A DNA stretch of 64,000 bases from Mycobacterium sp. ITM-2016-00318 (GCF_002968285.2 NZ_CP134400.1:1984001-2048000), one strand, 5' to 3'; counted from the stretch's first letter, positions 11,471 to 21,297 are shown. The notes: generated from the letters alone by a model not told the origin. Numbers and translations are program-made.

Positions 11471-11586
11471 GCCCGCCAGGTTACGGATCGTTTCGCGATG
11501 TGCGCCACGCCGGTGCTTCGGCGAACCTCGACGGCGCCGGTGAATACGACGCCGAAAGCGCCGCGCCAATCCTCGATTCACCAATC

Positions 11587-12411
11587 ATGAGCACTTACCC
11601 TGAGCAGGTGACCAGTAATCCCCAGTGGCAGCGGCCCGACGACCTTGGCCGGCCCGCGTCGGCAAGCCTGGTCGACCCCGAAGACGATCTGCCCTCGTCG
11701 AATTACGCCGGTGACTTCGAAACCACCGCGATCCCGAACTACAAGACCGACTCGCAGCCTGGATACGGCCTTATCGGCGAGCCCGAGCCGCTGCCGTATG
11801 GGCAGGGAGTCGACAGCCAGCCGATGAGCCCCTACGCGCAGCCCGCCGATATCGGTCCCGGCTACGACGATCGGCAGGTCGACGATCGACGCGGCACCCA
11901 GGACCTCGGCCTGATGCTGCTGCGCTGGGCAGTCGGCGCGCTGTTGGTCGTTCACGGGCTTCAGAAGGCGTTCGGCTGGTTCGGCGGCCCAGGGCTGGAC
12001 GGCTTCGAGGACCGGCTCAAGGAGGCCGGCTACCAGCACGCCGACATGCTGACCTACATCGGCACCGGCGCCCAGATTCTCGCGGGCCTGCTGCTGATCC
12101 TCGGCCTCTTCACCCCGCTGGCCGCGGCCGGTGCGCTGGCGTACCTGGTCAACGGCCTGCTCGTGGAGGCGATGGCCGCCCACAACGAGGCCAGGCTGCG
12201 CGACTTCCTGACCGATGGGCACGAGTACAAAGTCATCCTGATCGTCGCGGTCGTCGCGATCATCCTCGCCGGACCGGGGCGGTACGGGCTGGACGCGGGC
12301 CGAGGCTGGGCCCGCAGGCCGTTCATCGGTTCTTCCGCCGCGCTGCTGCTCGGTGTCGGCGGCGGCATCGCGCTGTGGGTGCTCCTCAACGGCGGCAACC
12401 CGCTGTCCTGA
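11587..12411 (+). CDS. DoxX-family membrane protein (Rv3005c-like)
   Basis: 274 residues from ATG 11587; a GTG at 11608 is an alternative start. The first 115 residues are hydrophilic and Pro/Tyr/Asp-rich. From DLGLMLLRWAVGALLVVHGL follows a DoxX domain with four predicted membrane helices (LLLRWAVGALLVVHG; MLTYIGTGAQILAGLLLIL; LAAAGALAYLVNGLLVEA; YKVILIVAVVAIILAG) and a further C-terminal hydrophobic segment. In M. tuberculosis the Rv3005c DoxX protein is reported to form a membrane oxidoreductase complex with SodA and SseA linked to oxidative-stress resistance; neither partner is in this window. Role by homology only. Confidence 0.88.
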   Translation: MSTYPEQVTSNPQWQRPDDLGRPASASLVDPEDDLPSSNYAGDFETTAIPNYKTDSQPGYGLIGEPEPLPYGQGVDSQPMSPYAQPADIGPGYDDRQVDDRRGTQDLGLMLLRWAVGALLVVHGLQKAFGWFGGPGLDGFEDRLKEAGYQHADMLTYIGTGAQILAGLLLILGLFTPLAAAGALAYLVNGLLVEAMAAHNEARLRDFLTDGHEYKVILIVAVVAIILAGPGRYGLDAGRGWARRPFIGSSAALLLGVGGGIALWVLLNGGNPLS

Positions 12412-12442
12412 CGCGGACGCGGACGGGCAGGACGGGCTGAGC

Positions 12443-12847
12443 TCAGCCGTAGGGATTGGGGACCCGACCGGCACTGGCCTCGGTCAACCGGGGCAGCGTG
12501 GAGAACGTGACCGCGGGCAGTGTCAGCTCGCGACCGTCCTTGAACTGGGCCCGTGCCCAGGACCCCTTGTTGAAGGCCAGCCCGTCGATGTCCTCCCAGC
12601 GCACGGTCTCGCTGCCGCGCAGGCTGCGCGCGGTGACGGTGTCGACCCGCGCCACTGTGCGCAGTCGGACGATGTAGGCCGACAGGACCACGGGAATGAT
12701 CAGCAGCGGTGCGAACCACGGCGACGCCAGCACCAGCGACAAGATGCCCAGCGCCAGAAAACCGACCGCGAAATGAGCCATCGGCGAGATTCTGATCACG
12801 GCCGGTTCGGCGGGGGCGGGCTCCGATGGGGAAGTCACGCCTGCCAT
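12443..12847 (-). CDS. PH-domain (YdbT/CFP6-like) membrane-anchored protein
   Basis: 134 residues. After a Pro/Glu-rich start (MAGVTSPSEPAPAEP) come two hydrophobic stretches (FAVGFLALGILSLVLASPWF and LLIIPVVLSAYIV), then a bacterial PH-like domain: RTVARVDTVTARSLRGSETV, WEDIDGLAFNKGSWARAQF and GRELTLPAVTF. It corresponds to Rv3004 (cfp6) in the conserved order lppZ-doxX-cfp6-ilvB. It converges with the DoxX gene and is divergent from the ilvB leader. The longer open frame to 13237 runs through the attenuator region and is rejected. Function unknown. Confidence 0.82.
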   Translation of the reverse strand: MAGVTSPSEPAPAEPAVIRISPMAHFAVGFLALGILSLVLASPWFAPLLIIPVVLSAYIVRLRTVARVDTVTARSLRGSETVRWEDIDGLAFNKGSWARAQFKDGRELTLPAVTFSTLPRLTEASAGRVPNPYG

Positions 12848-12877
12848 CGTCGCACTGCGCAGCGCCGGTAAGGGAAT

Positions 12878-12907
12878 TTGACGGTTGACCAGTGCGGAGA
12901 CTACCGT
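12878..12907 (+). promoter_or_regulatory. SigA-like promoter of the ilvBNC leader
   Basis: TTGACG at 12878-12883, an 18-base spacer and TACCGT at 12902-12907. TANNNT is the usual mycobacterial -10 form. Expected transcription start is about 12913-12916, at or next to the GTG of the leader peptide. No 5'-end data are available here. Confidence 0.65.
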
Positions 12908-12915
12908 CGTCTGTT

Positions 12916-12987
12916 GTGGAGAACCTTGGCTTGCTCGTAGTAATTGGGTTGCGCGTTGATACCGCGCTTGCCCTGACTCGGGCATAG
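12916..12987 (+). CDS. ilvB leader peptide (BCAA attenuator peptide)
   Basis: A 23-codon ORF, GTG to TAG, reading VENLGLLVVIGLRVDTALAL then TRA. Twelve of its residues are Leu, Val, Ile or Ala, and five consecutive codons (12931-12945) encode Leu-Leu-Val-Val-Ile, exactly the products of the downstream pathway. This is the composition expected of a ribosome-stalling attenuator peptide; ilvBNC attenuation by a leader peptide is known in Corynebacterium glutamicum. The GTG lies about 8 bases after the -10 box, so it may be translated from a leaderless message. It probably has no function as a protein. Confidence 0.8.
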   Translation: MENLGLLVVIGLRVDTALALTRA

Positions 12988-13010
12988 TCACAAGTATCGA
13001 CGCGCAACCC
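12946..13010 (+). promoter_or_regulatory. Candidate antiterminator hairpin of the ilvB leader
   Basis: The segment 12946-12962 (GGGTTGCGCGTTGATAC) is complementary to 12994-13010 (GTATCGACGCGCAACCC) over 17 positions, with 16 Watson-Crick pairs and one G-U. The enclosed part can form a smaller CTTG/CAAG plus TGACT/AGTCA hairpin. The 3' arm contains AACCC (13006-13010), which is also the first part of the terminator stem, so the two structures exclude each other. The 5' arm starts one base after the Leu-Leu-Val-Val-Ile codons. Confidence 0.65.
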
Positions 13011-13042
13011 TCGTACAGCGGCCTCGCTGACGGGGGTTTTTT
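13006..13042 (+). terminator. Intrinsic terminator of the ilvB attenuator
   Basis: AACCCTCGT (13006-13014) pairs with ACGGGGGTT (13030-13038), stacked on an inner CAGCG/CGCTG stem with loop GCCT, followed by a six-T run (13037-13042). It lies between the leader peptide and ilvB, so termination here would stop transcription before the structural genes. A canonical rho-independent terminator is unusual in mycobacteria, which strengthens the attenuator reading. Confidence 0.8.
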
Positions 13043-13098
13043 GTTGCCCCAGCAGTGATTTGAGAACCCACAAAACAATTCAGACAAATGAGGACATC

Positions 13099-14985
13099 GT
13101 GAGCGCACCAACCACGCGACCCCCGGAACGGTCGGCGAACCCGCCGTACGGGGATTTGGCCGAGGCCAACGCCGCGCAATCCGCGGCGAAGGCGGGCGGT
13201 CAAGGCCAGTCAAGCCACCCCAAGAAGATTGCCCCACAACAACTCACCGGAGCCCAATCGGTCATCCGGTCGTTGGAGGAGCTCGACGTCGACGTCATCT
13301 TCGGGATCCCCGGCGGTGCCGTGTTGCCGGTCTACGACCCGCTTTTCGACTCGCAGAAGCTCCGCCACGTCCTCGTCCGCCACGAGCAGGGCGCTGGACA
13401 TGCGGCAAGTGGTTACGCTCACGCCACCGGCAAGGTCGGAGTGTGCATGGCGACGTCGGGCCCCGGCGCCACCAACCTGGTGACGCCGCTGGCCGATGCG
13501 CACATGGATTCCATTCCGGTGGTCGCGGTGACGGGTCAGGTCGGTCGCGGGCTGATCGGCACCGACGCCTTCCAGGAGGCGGACATCTCGGGTATCACGA
13601 TGCCGATCACCAAGCACAACTTCCTCGTGCGCGACGGCAACGACATCCCGCGTGTGATGGCCGAGGCGTTCCACATCGCATCAAGCGGACGGCCTGGACC
13701 CGTCCTCGTTGATATCCCCAAGGATGTGCTGCAGGGACAGTGCACGTTCAGCTGGCCGCCGCGCTTCGAACTGCCGGGCTACAAGCCGAACACCAAGCCG
13801 CACAACCGCCAGATCCGTGAGGCCGCCAAGCTCATCGCGGCGTCGCGCAAGCCGGTGCTCTATGTCGGCGGCGGCGTCATCCGCGGTGAGGCGACCGAGC
13901 AGCTTCGGGAACTGGCAGAGCTGACCGGCATCCCGGTGGTCACGACGTTGATGGCCCGCGGCGCCTTCCCGGACAGTCACCCGCAGAACATGGGTATGCC
14001 GGGGATGCATGGCACGGTCGCCGCGGTGGCCGCGCTGCAGCGCAGCGACCTGCTGATCGCGCTGGGCACCCGCTTCGATGACCGGGTGACGGGCAAGCTG
14101 GATTCGTTCGCGCCGGAGGCCAAAGTCATCCACGCCGACATCGACCCGGCGGAGATCGGCAAGAACCGGCACGCCGACGTCCCGATCGTCGGCGACGTCA
14201 AGGCGGTCATCACCGACCTGATCGAGGCGCTGCGCCGTGACGACACCACCCCCATCCCGATGGACAAGTGGTGGGAGTACCTGCGCGATGTGCAGTCCAC
14301 CTACCCGCTGAGCTACGGGCCGCAGAGTGACGGCAGCCTGTCTCCGGAGTATGTGATCGAGCAGCTCGGCAAGATCGCCGGTCCCGACGCCGTGTACGTC
14401 GCAGGCGTTGGGCAGCACCAGATGTGGGCTGCGCAGTTCATCTCCTACGAGAACCCGAAGACATGGCTCAATTCGGGCGGTCTCGGCACGATGGGTTATG
14501 CCGTTCCCGCCGCGATGGGAGCGAAGTTCGGCCGCCAGGACGCCGAGGTGTGGGCGATCGACGGCGACGGCTGTTTCCAGATGACCAACCAGGAGCTGGC
14601 CACCTGCGCGGTCGAGGGCGCACCGATCAAGGTCGCGATCATCAACAACGGCAACCTCGGCATGGTCCGCCAGTGGCAGACGCTGTTCTACGGAGAGCGG
14701 TACAGCCAAACGGATCTGGCCACGCACAGCCATCGCATCCCCGACTTCGTCAAGCTCGCCGAGGCGCTCGGCTGCGTGGGATTGCGGTGCGAGCGTGCCG
14801 AAGACGTTGAGGACGTGATCAACCAGGCGCGAGCCATCAATGACCGCCCGGTGGTGATCGACTTCGTCGTCGGCGCAGATGCGCAGGTGTGGCCGATGGT
14901 GGCCGCGGGCACCGGCAACGACGAGATCATGGCGGCCCGTGGTATCCGTCCGCTGTTCGACGATCCCGAAGAAGGACACGCGTGA
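13099..14985 (+). CDS. ilvB: Acetolactate synthase large (catalytic) subunit
   Basis: 628 residues; first common step of Val, Leu and Ile synthesis, joining two pyruvates (or pyruvate and 2-ketobutyrate) with ThDP, Mg2+ and FAD. Visible: [20 protein letters not shown], the catalytic Glu in [14 protein letters not shown], and the ThDP/metal motif [14 protein letters not shown] then [10 protein letters not shown] Gln/Ser/Pro-rich N-terminal stretch of about 45 residues precedes the core. GTG at 13099 is chosen because AGGA at 13091 is correctly spaced; upstream codons lie in the leader. Controlled by the attenuator at 12878-13042. The stop TGA sits in a TGATGA that opens the repeat spacer. Confidence 0.97.
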   Translation: MSAPTTRPPERSANPPYGDLAEANAAQSAAKAGGQGQSSHPKKIAPQQLTGAQSVIRSLEELDVDVIFGIPGGAVLPVYDPLFDSQKLRHVLVRHEQGAGHAASGYAHATGKVGVCMATSGPGATNLVTPLADAHMDSIPVVAVTGQVGRGLIGTDAFQEADISGITMPITKHNFLVRDGNDIPRVMAEAFHIASSGRPGPVLVDIPKDVLQGQCTFSWPPRFELPGYKPNTKPHNRQIREAAKLIAASRKPVLYVGGGVIRGEATEQLRELAELTGIPVVTTLMARGAFPDSHPQNMGMPGMHGTVAAVAALQRSDLLIALGTRFDDRVTGKLDSFAPEAKVIHADIDPAEIGKNRHADVPIVGDVKAVITDLIEALRRDDTTPIPMDKWWEYLRDVQSTYPLSYGPQSDGSLSPEYVIEQLGKIAGPDAVYVAGVGQHQMWAAQFISYENPKTWLNSGGLGTMGYAVPAAMGAKFGRQDAEVWAIDGDGCFQMTNQELATCAVEGAPIKVAIINNGNLGMVRQWQTLFYGERYSQTDLATHSHRIPDFVKLAEALGCVGLRCERAEDVEDVINQARAINDRPVVIDFVVGADAQVWPMVAAGTGNDEIMAARGIRPLFDDPEEGHA

Positions 14986-15113
14986 TGACCCGAAGACGAG
15001 CGCGAGTGAGGATCGCTGGGCCCACGCCCGCAGGGCAGGGGACGAGGTACGAGCGAGGACCGGTGGGCCCACGCCCGCAGGGCAGGGGACGAGTGGGAGT
15101 CGAGACATCATGA
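14985..15113 (+). repeat. MIRU-like intercistronic repeat spacer with embedded ORF
   Basis: Between ilvB and ilvN lie two imperfect tandem units: 14996-15041 (46 bases) and 15042-15088 (47 bases), then a partial third (ACGAG). They share an identical 29-base core at 15018-15046 and 15065-15093. An ORF of 42 codons fills the spacer: its ATG at 14985 overlaps the ilvB stop (TGATGA) and its TGA at 15111-15113 overlaps the ilvN ATG at 15110. Overlapping stop/start codons at both ends are the hallmark described for mycobacterial interspersed repetitive units. The ORF ([10 protein letters not shown] then Gly/Pro/Arg-rich) is probably there to keep ribosomes moving rather than to make a product. Confidence 0.7.
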
Positions 15114-15616
15114 GCAGCATTCCTACGCATACGCTTTCGGTGCTCGTCGAGGACAAGCCCGGTGTTCTCGCGCGCGTGGCGTCGCTGTTCTCGCGTCGCG
15201 GCTACAACATCCAGTCATTGGCGGTCGGCGCGACGGAGCAGAAGAACATGTCGCGGATGACCATCGTGGTCAGCGTTGACGAGTCGCCGTTGGAACAGAT
15301 CACCAAGCAGCTCAACAAGCTGATCAACGTGATCAAGATCGTTGAGCAGGACGAGGACAACTCGGTGTCGCGCGAGCTGGCACTGATCAAGGTGCGCACC
15401 GACGCCGCCACCCGTGGGCAGGTCATCGAAGCGGTGAACCTGTTCCGCGCGAAGGTGGTCGACGTGTCGACCGAGTCGCTGACGATCGAAGCGACCGGCA
15501 CGCCCGCCAAGCTCGAAGCGTTCCTGCGGGTGCTGGAGCCCTACGGTATTCGCGAGTTGGTGCAGTCCGGAGTCGTGTCGCTGTCGCGCGGGCCGCGCGG
15601 CATCGGCGTCAAGTAA
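15110..15616 (+). CDS. ilvN: Acetolactate synthase small (regulatory) subunit
   Basis: 168 residues, the normal length. The N-terminal ACT domain starts THTLSVLVEDKPGVLARVAS with the valine-binding loop region RRGYNIQSLAVG; the C-terminal domain contains ELALIKVRTDA and ends SGVVSLSRGPRGIGVK. It activates IlvB and confers feedback inhibition by valine. The ATG at 15110 overlaps the stop of the repeat-encoded ORF by 4 bases, so its translation may depend on ribosomes crossing the spacer. ilvC follows after 42 bases. Confidence 0.96.
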   Translation: MSSIPTHTLSVLVEDKPGVLARVASLFSRRGYNIQSLAVGATEQKNMSRMTIVVSVDESPLEQITKQLNKLINVIKIVEQDEDNSVSRELALIKVRTDAATRGQVIEAVNLFRAKVVDVSTESLTIEATGTPAKLEAFLRVLEPYGIRELVQSGVVSLSRGPRGIGVK

Positions 15617-16672
<1,056 letters not shown>

Positions 16673-16678
16673 TCTTTT

Positions 16679-16732
16679 GCGATTTTCGGCGCGCTGAGTC
16701 ACGCTGAGGGTAACTCAGCGCGCCGAAATCGC
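16679..16732. terminator. Large inverted repeat at the convergent ilvC / PRTase end
   Basis: Arms 16679-16699 and 16713-16732 are complementary over 20 bases apart from one extra T in the left arm; the loop is 13 bases (16700-16712). The right arm ends on the stop codon of the phosphoribosyltransferase gene. Position between convergent genes suggests a bidirectional terminator. Its length and near-perfection go beyond what termination needs, so it could also be one copy of a dispersed palindromic repeat. Confidence 0.65.
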
Positions 16733-17194
16733 TACTGGGACGGCGATGACCACGGGAAGTCGATCCATCGGTCGGTTCTGCGCCAGATGTACTCGCAGTC
16801 GACGGCTGACTGCGGCTTCTGGTACAGAACCGCGCAGCGGGCATCTGCGACGTGGTCGGCGCAGAAATCGCGCACCAGTCGAAGTGTCTCGCCGGTGTCG
16901 GCGACGTCGTCGGCGATGAGGACGCGGGCCCCGGCCAGATCGACGGCGTTGGGCACCGGAGGAAGTACCACCGGCATGTCCAAGCGCTCGTCGACGCCGG
17001 TGTAGAACTCGACGTTGATCACCGCCAAGTTCTTCACGCCCAGCGCATAGCCGAGCGCGCCTGCGACGAACAGACCGCCGCGCGACGGCGAGTATCAGCT
17101 CGGGTGCGAACCCGTCGGCTGCGACGCGGCCCGCCAATTCATCTGCGGCGGAGCCGAACAGTTCCCAGGAGAGCTCTTCGCGGTCTTCTCTCAC
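16732..17194 (-). pseudogene. Phosphoribosyltransferase, frameshifted
   Basis: Two frames together make one PRTase of about 154 residues. The first half (from GTG 17194: VREDREELSWELFGSAADEL ... FAPELILAVAR) breaks at about 17080-17090; the second half continues in another frame with GLFVAGALGYALGVKNLAVI and the PRPP loop VLIADDVADTGETL, ending WIDFPWSSPSQ. Restoring the family motif AVARGGLFVAG needs two bases in the GCGCGG run. The GTG overlaps the TGA of the upstream dehydrogenase gene by 4 bases, so the pair was an operon. Either a real loss of function or a sequencing error; a shorter start at 17037 would lack half the fold. Confidence 0.75.
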
Positions 17195-18621
17195 GGCGAC
17201 AGCCTTGGCAGCTGTTTGTAGCCGAACTCCCTGCGCAGCACCGTGCGTGCGGCGTAGTAACCGGCCATGCCGTGCACCCCGGTGCCGGGCGGTGTCGCCG
17301 ACGAACAGAGGTACGCCTTCGGGATCGGCGTCGTCCACGGGTTGAGCCGCAGTGTGGGTCCGACCATGGCGGCGAACAGTGTCGCGCCGCCGACGATGAT
17401 GTCGCCGCCCACGTAATTGGCGTTGTGGTCCGACATCTGCGCCGCAGGCACGCAGCGCGAAGAGGCCACGAGGTCGCGGAAGCCGGGGGCGGCATCGTCG
17501 AACATCGCGGTGACCGTCTCGGTGAGGTCGGCGGTGGAGCCCGCGGGGACATGGGCATAGGTCCACAACGGTCGGCGGCCTTGATCGTCGGTGCGCGACG
17601 GGTCCGATAGGTGCGGCAGCGAAACCAGCGTCATCGGCCGCTCGGCATGCCGTCCCGCGGCGACTTCGCGTTCGCAGTGCGCCATCTGCGCTCTGGTCCC
17701 GCCCATGTGCACTGTCGGCGCTTCGCCCACTCTCGGGTCGCGCCAAGGGATCTCGCCGGACAGCACGAAATCGACCTTGCACACACCCGGGCCGAATCGG
17801 TAGCCGCGCAGTGCCTTCGCGTAGCGCGCGGGGACGGCGTCGCCGTAGATGTCCAGCAGCGCGGTCGGGGCTGTGTCGTAGATGACCACGCCACCGGGCG
17901 AGGCGGTCACGGGTTCGCCGAGTATCAACTCGCCCCCGTGGGCGCGCAGATCGGCGATCAGCGCGTCGGAGATGACCTGGGTGCCGCCGATTGGCACCGG
18001 CCAGCCCGCGGTGTGCGCGACTGTGCCGAGCATCAGCCCGGCGCCGCTGTTAACCGGCGACGGCATCCGCGCAATGGCATGGGTGCCAACACCGGTGAAC
18101 AATGCGCGGGCGTCTTCTCCGCGCAGCAGGCCCCATGCGGGGCTGCCTTGGGTCAGCACCCGCAGGCCGGTCCGCACAGTGGTGAGGAGGTCCGGCGGCA
18201 GCGACCGCTTGTCGCCGAGGAAGAACTCGACGACGCCGTCGACGTTCTCGGTCAGCGGCCCGAAGAGTCGCCGCCACGACGCGCCGACCTCCAGCTCGTC
18301 GCAGGTGCGGTCCAGCGATCGATATGCGACCGCGGCGGGTCGTCCCGGCAGCGGATTCGCATACGACACCTCCGGCGCGACGAGCTTGACCCCGCGTGCG
18401 GCCAGATCGAACTCCACGAAGAACGGCGAGGCGATCGCGAGCGGATGGACCGCCGAGCAGATGTCGTGAAGCACGCCGGGGAAATCGGGGTCCGGCGCGC
18501 TGCGTGCGCCACCGCCCGCGGTCGGCTGTCCTTCGATCACCCGCACCGCGAGCCCTGCTCTAGCGCAGATGACAGCGGCAGCCAGGCCATTGGGTCCACT
18601 GCCGACGACGGTCACGTCCAC
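17191..18621 (-). CDS. FAD-dependent phytoene-desaturase-like dehydrogenase (Rv2997-like)
   Basis: About 476 residues. The N-terminus is an FAD Rossmann motif directly at the start (VDVTVVGSGPNGLAAAVICA then EGQPTAGGGARS). The C-terminal FAD-contact region is PPGTGVHGMAGYYAART. The overall layout is that of the amine-oxidase/phytoene-desaturase superfamily; the substrate is unknown. The GTG at 18621 is chosen because a GGGAG Shine-Dalgarno lies about 11 bases before it and it gives the usual compact N-terminus; an ATG at 18663 would add 14 residues and come within 13 bases of serA. The stop overlaps the start of the PRTase gene. Confidence 0.85.
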   Translation of the reverse strand: MDVTVVGSGPNGLAAAVICARAGLAVRVIEGQPTAGGGARSAPDPDFPGVLHDICSAVHPLAIASPFFVEFDLAARGVKLVAPEVSYANPLPGRPAAVAYRSLDRTCDELEVGASWRRLFGPLTENVDGVVEFFLGDKRSLPPDLLTTVRTGLRVLTQGSPAWGLLRGEDARALFTGVGTHAIARMPSPVNSGAGLMLGTVAHTAGWPVPIGGTQVISDALIADLRAHGGELILGEPVTASPGGVVIYDTAPTALLDIYGDAVPARYAKALRGYRFGPGVCKVDFVLSGEIPWRDPRVGEAPTVHMGGTRAQMAHCEREVAAGRHAERPMTLVSLPHLSDPSRTDDQGRRPLWTYAHVPAGSTADLTETVTAMFDDAAPGFRDLVASSRCVPAAQMSDHNANYVGGDIIVGGATLFAAMVGPTLRLNPWTTPIPKAYLCSSATPPGTGVHGMAGYYAARTVLRREFGYKQLPRLSP

Positions 18622-18675
18622 GCCTGGGTTTCTCCCGCCCTCCACCCCGTCATTCAAGCCCATTAGTCTGGCCGG

Positions 18676-20262
18676 GTGAGTCTCCCCGTCGTACTTATCG
18701 CCGACAAACTGGCCGAATCGACCGTTGCTGCGCTCGGTGACCAGGTAGAGATCCGCTGGGTGGACGGCCCCGACCGCGAAAAGCTGCTGGCCGCCGTGCC
18801 GGAGGCCGAGGCGCTGTTGGTCCGTTCCGCAACCACCGTCGACGCCGAGGTGCTGGCCGCGGCGCCCAAGCTGAAGATCGTGGCGCGCGCCGGTGTCGGC
18901 CTGGACAACGTCGACGTCGACGCCGCCACGGCCCGCGGCGTACTGGTCGTCAACGCGCCGACTTCGAACATCCACAGCGCCGCCGAGCACGCGATCGCCT
19001 TGATGCTGTCGGCCGCTCGGCAGATTCCGCCGGCCGACGCGTCGCTTCGCGAACGCACCTGGAAGCGGTCGTCGTTCTCCGGCACGGAGATCTACGGAAA
19101 GACGGTCGGCGTGGTCGGGCTCGGCCGGATCGGCCAGCTCGTCGCGCAGCGCCTCGCCGCGTTCGGCACCCACATCGTCGCCTACGACCCCTACGTGTCA
19201 CCTGCCCGGGCCGCACAGCTGGGCATCGAACTGCTGACGCTCGATGAACTACTGGGGCGGGCCGATTTCATTTCCGTGCACCTGCCGAAGACGCCCGAGA
19301 CCGCCGGCCTGATCGGCAAGGAGGCGCTGGCCAAAACGAAGCCGGGCGTGATCATCGTCAACGCCGCGCGCGGCGGCCTGATCGTCGAAGAGGCGCTCGC
19401 CGAGGCTGTTTCCAGCGGACACGTGCGCGCCGCGGGACTCGATGTGTTCGCCACCGAACCGACCACCGAGAGCCCCCTGTTCGAACTACCGCAGGTGGTC
19501 GTCACCCCGCATCTCGGCGCGTCGACCGCCGAGGCGCAGGACCGCGCGGGCACCGACGTCGCCGGGAGTGTGAAGCTGGCACTCGCCGGTGAGTTCGTGC
19601 CCGATGCGGTGAACGTCGGCGGCGGTGTGGTCGGCGAGGAGGTCGCGCCGTGGCTCGATCTCGTGCGCAAGCTCGGGTTGCTGATCGGTGTGCTTTCCGC
19701 CGAGCTGCCGGTGTCCATCTCTGTGTCTGTGCAAGGCGAGCTCGCCTCCGAAGATGTTGAGGTGCTGCGCCTTTCGGCATTGCGCGGCTTGTTCTCCTCG
19801 GTGATCGAGGATCCGGTGACGTTCGTCAACGCTCCGTCGCTTGCCGCCGAACGCGGCGTGGAGGCGAGTATCAGCACCGCCACCGAAAGCCCCAACCACC
19901 GCAGTGTCGTCGATGTCCGCGCGGTGTGCTCCGACGGTCAGGTCGCCAACGTGGCGGGCACGCTGTCGGGGCCGCAGCTGGTCGAGAAGATCGTCCAGAT
20001 CAACGGCCGCAACTTCGATCTGCGCGCCGAGGGCATCAACCTGATCATCAACTATGCCGACCAGCCGGGAACGCTGGGCAAGATCGGCACGTTGCTCGGC
20101 TCCGCGGGGGTCAACATCCACGCCGCGCAACTCAGCGAGGACGCCGAAGGGCCGAGCGCGACGATCCTGATGCGCATCGACCGCAACGTGCCGCAGGACT
20201 TGCGTGCCGAGATCGCCGACGCCGTTGGCGCCAACCTGCTCGAAGTGGTGGACCTGACATGA
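18676..20262 (+). CDS. serA: D-3-phosphoglycerate dehydrogenase
   Basis: 528 residues, matching the long type I mycobacterial SerA1 (Rv2996c). First step of serine synthesis, NAD+-dependent. Visible: substrate-binding [21 protein letters not shown] motif [22 protein letters not shown], catalytic-His region [15 protein letters not shown], then the intervening allosteric domain (about 315-450) and a C-terminal ACT domain ([20 protein letters not shown]) that binds serine. Start GTG 18676. The stop overlaps the leuB ATG by 4 bases, coupling serine and leucine genes. Confidence 0.98.
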   Translation: MSLPVVLIADKLAESTVAALGDQVEIRWVDGPDREKLLAAVPEAEALLVRSATTVDAEVLAAAPKLKIVARAGVGLDNVDVDAATARGVLVVNAPTSNIHSAAEHAIALMLSAARQIPPADASLRERTWKRSSFSGTEIYGKTVGVVGLGRIGQLVAQRLAAFGTHIVAYDPYVSPARAAQLGIELLTLDELLGRADFISVHLPKTPETAGLIGKEALAKTKPGVIIVNAARGGLIVEEALAEAVSSGHVRAAGLDVFATEPTTESPLFELPQVVVTPHLGASTAEAQDRAGTDVAGSVKLALAGEFVPDAVNVGGGVVGEEVAPWLDLVRKLGLLIGVLSAELPVSISVSVQGELASEDVEVLRLSALRGLFSSVIEDPVTFVNAPSLAAERGVEASISTATESPNHRSVVDVRAVCSDGQVANVAGTLSGPQLVEKIVQINGRNFDLRAEGINLIINYADQPGTLGKIGTLLGSAGVNIHAAQLSEDAEGPSATILMRIDRNVPQDLRAEIADAVGANLLEVVDLT

Positions 20263-21269
20263 AACTGGCCGTCATCGCCGGCGACGGCATCGGGCCCGAA
20301 GTCATCGCACAGGCGCTCAAGGTCCTCGACACGGCGCTGCCCGGCGTTGACAAGACGGAGTACGACCTCGGCGCCCGGCGTTATCACGCGACGGGGGAGA
20401 CCCTGCCCGACGGCGTCGTCGACGAACTGAAGGGTCACGACGCGATTCTGTTGGGCGCCATCGGCGATCCATCGGTACCCAGCGGTGTGCTCGAGCGCGG
20501 GCTACTGCTGACGTTGCGCTTTCAACTCGACCACCACGTGAACCTGCGCCCGTCGCGGCTGTATTCGGGTGTCGACAGCCCGCTCTCCGGTAATCCGCCG
20601 ATCGACTTCGTCGTCGTGCGCGAGGGAACCGAAGGGCCGTATACCGGCACCGGTGGAGTCATCCGCGCGGGCACGCCGCACGAGGTGGCCACCGAGGTCA
20701 GCCTGAACACCGCGTTCGGGGTGGAACGCGTCGCCCGCTACGCGTTCGCACGTGCCGGCGAGCGGCGCAAGCACGTCACGTTGGTGCACAAGACGAACGT
20801 GCTGACGTATGCGGGCAAGCTGTGGTCGCGGGTCGTCGACGAGGTCAGCAGCGACTATCCCGATGTCGAGGTGTCCTACCAGCACATCGATGCGGCCACG
20901 ATTCACATGGTGACCGATCCGGGCCGGTTCGACGTGATCGTGACCGACAACCTCTTCGGCGACATCATCACCGATCTGGCCGCCGCGGTGTCCGGCGGCA
21001 TCGGTTTGGCGGCCAGCGGCAATATCGATGCGACACGGACCAATCCGTCGATGTTCGAACCGGTGCACGGCAGCGCCCCCGACATCGCCGGGCAGGGCAT
21101 CGCCGACCCGACCGCGGCGATCATGTCCGTTGCGCTGTTGCTGTCCCACGTCGGCGAGATCGACGCCGCCGCGCGTGTCGACAAGGCCGTCGAGCAACAC
21201 TTGGCCACGCGCGGTGAGGCGAAGCTGTCGACGATGGAGGTCGGCGAACGGATCATCGCGAGCCTGTAG
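20259..21269 (+). CDS. leuB: 3-isopropylmalate dehydrogenase
   Basis: 336 residues; third step of leucine synthesis, oxidising 3-isopropylmalate with NAD+. Visible: [20 protein letters not shown], the substrate loop [31 protein letters not shown], the catalytic Lys in [10 protein letters not shown], the metal-binding Asp region [20 protein letters not shown], and the NAD-binding [18 protein letters not shown]. The ATG overlaps the serA stop. It is of the short actinobacterial type. leuCD are about 9 kb downstream on the same strand. Confidence 0.98.
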   Translation: MKLAVIAGDGIGPEVIAQALKVLDTALPGVDKTEYDLGARRYHATGETLPDGVVDELKGHDAILLGAIGDPSVPSGVLERGLLLTLRFQLDHHVNLRPSRLYSGVDSPLSGNPPIDFVVVREGTEGPYTGTGGVIRAGTPHEVATEVSLNTAFGVERVARYAFARAGERRKHVTLVHKTNVLTYAGKLWSRVVDEVSSDYPDVEVSYQHIDAATIHMVTDPGRFDVIVTDNLFGDIITDLAAAVSGGIGLAASGNIDATRTNPSMFEPVHGSAPDIAGQGIADPTAAIMSVALLLSHVGEIDAAARVDKAVEQHLATRGEAKLSTMEVGERIIASL

Positions 21270-21297
21270 GCCGCCCGGTGGCGACACTGCGGCGGCA

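Noticed and set aside
12849..13237. Extension of the PH-domain gene frame upstream across the ilvB leader
   Set aside because: It would place coding sequence over the attenuator and ilvB start on the opposite strand; the PH protein is complete from 12847.
18664..19173. N-terminal extension of the desaturase-like gene through the start of serA
   Set aside because: It is antisense to serA, and the FAD motif begins directly at 18621.
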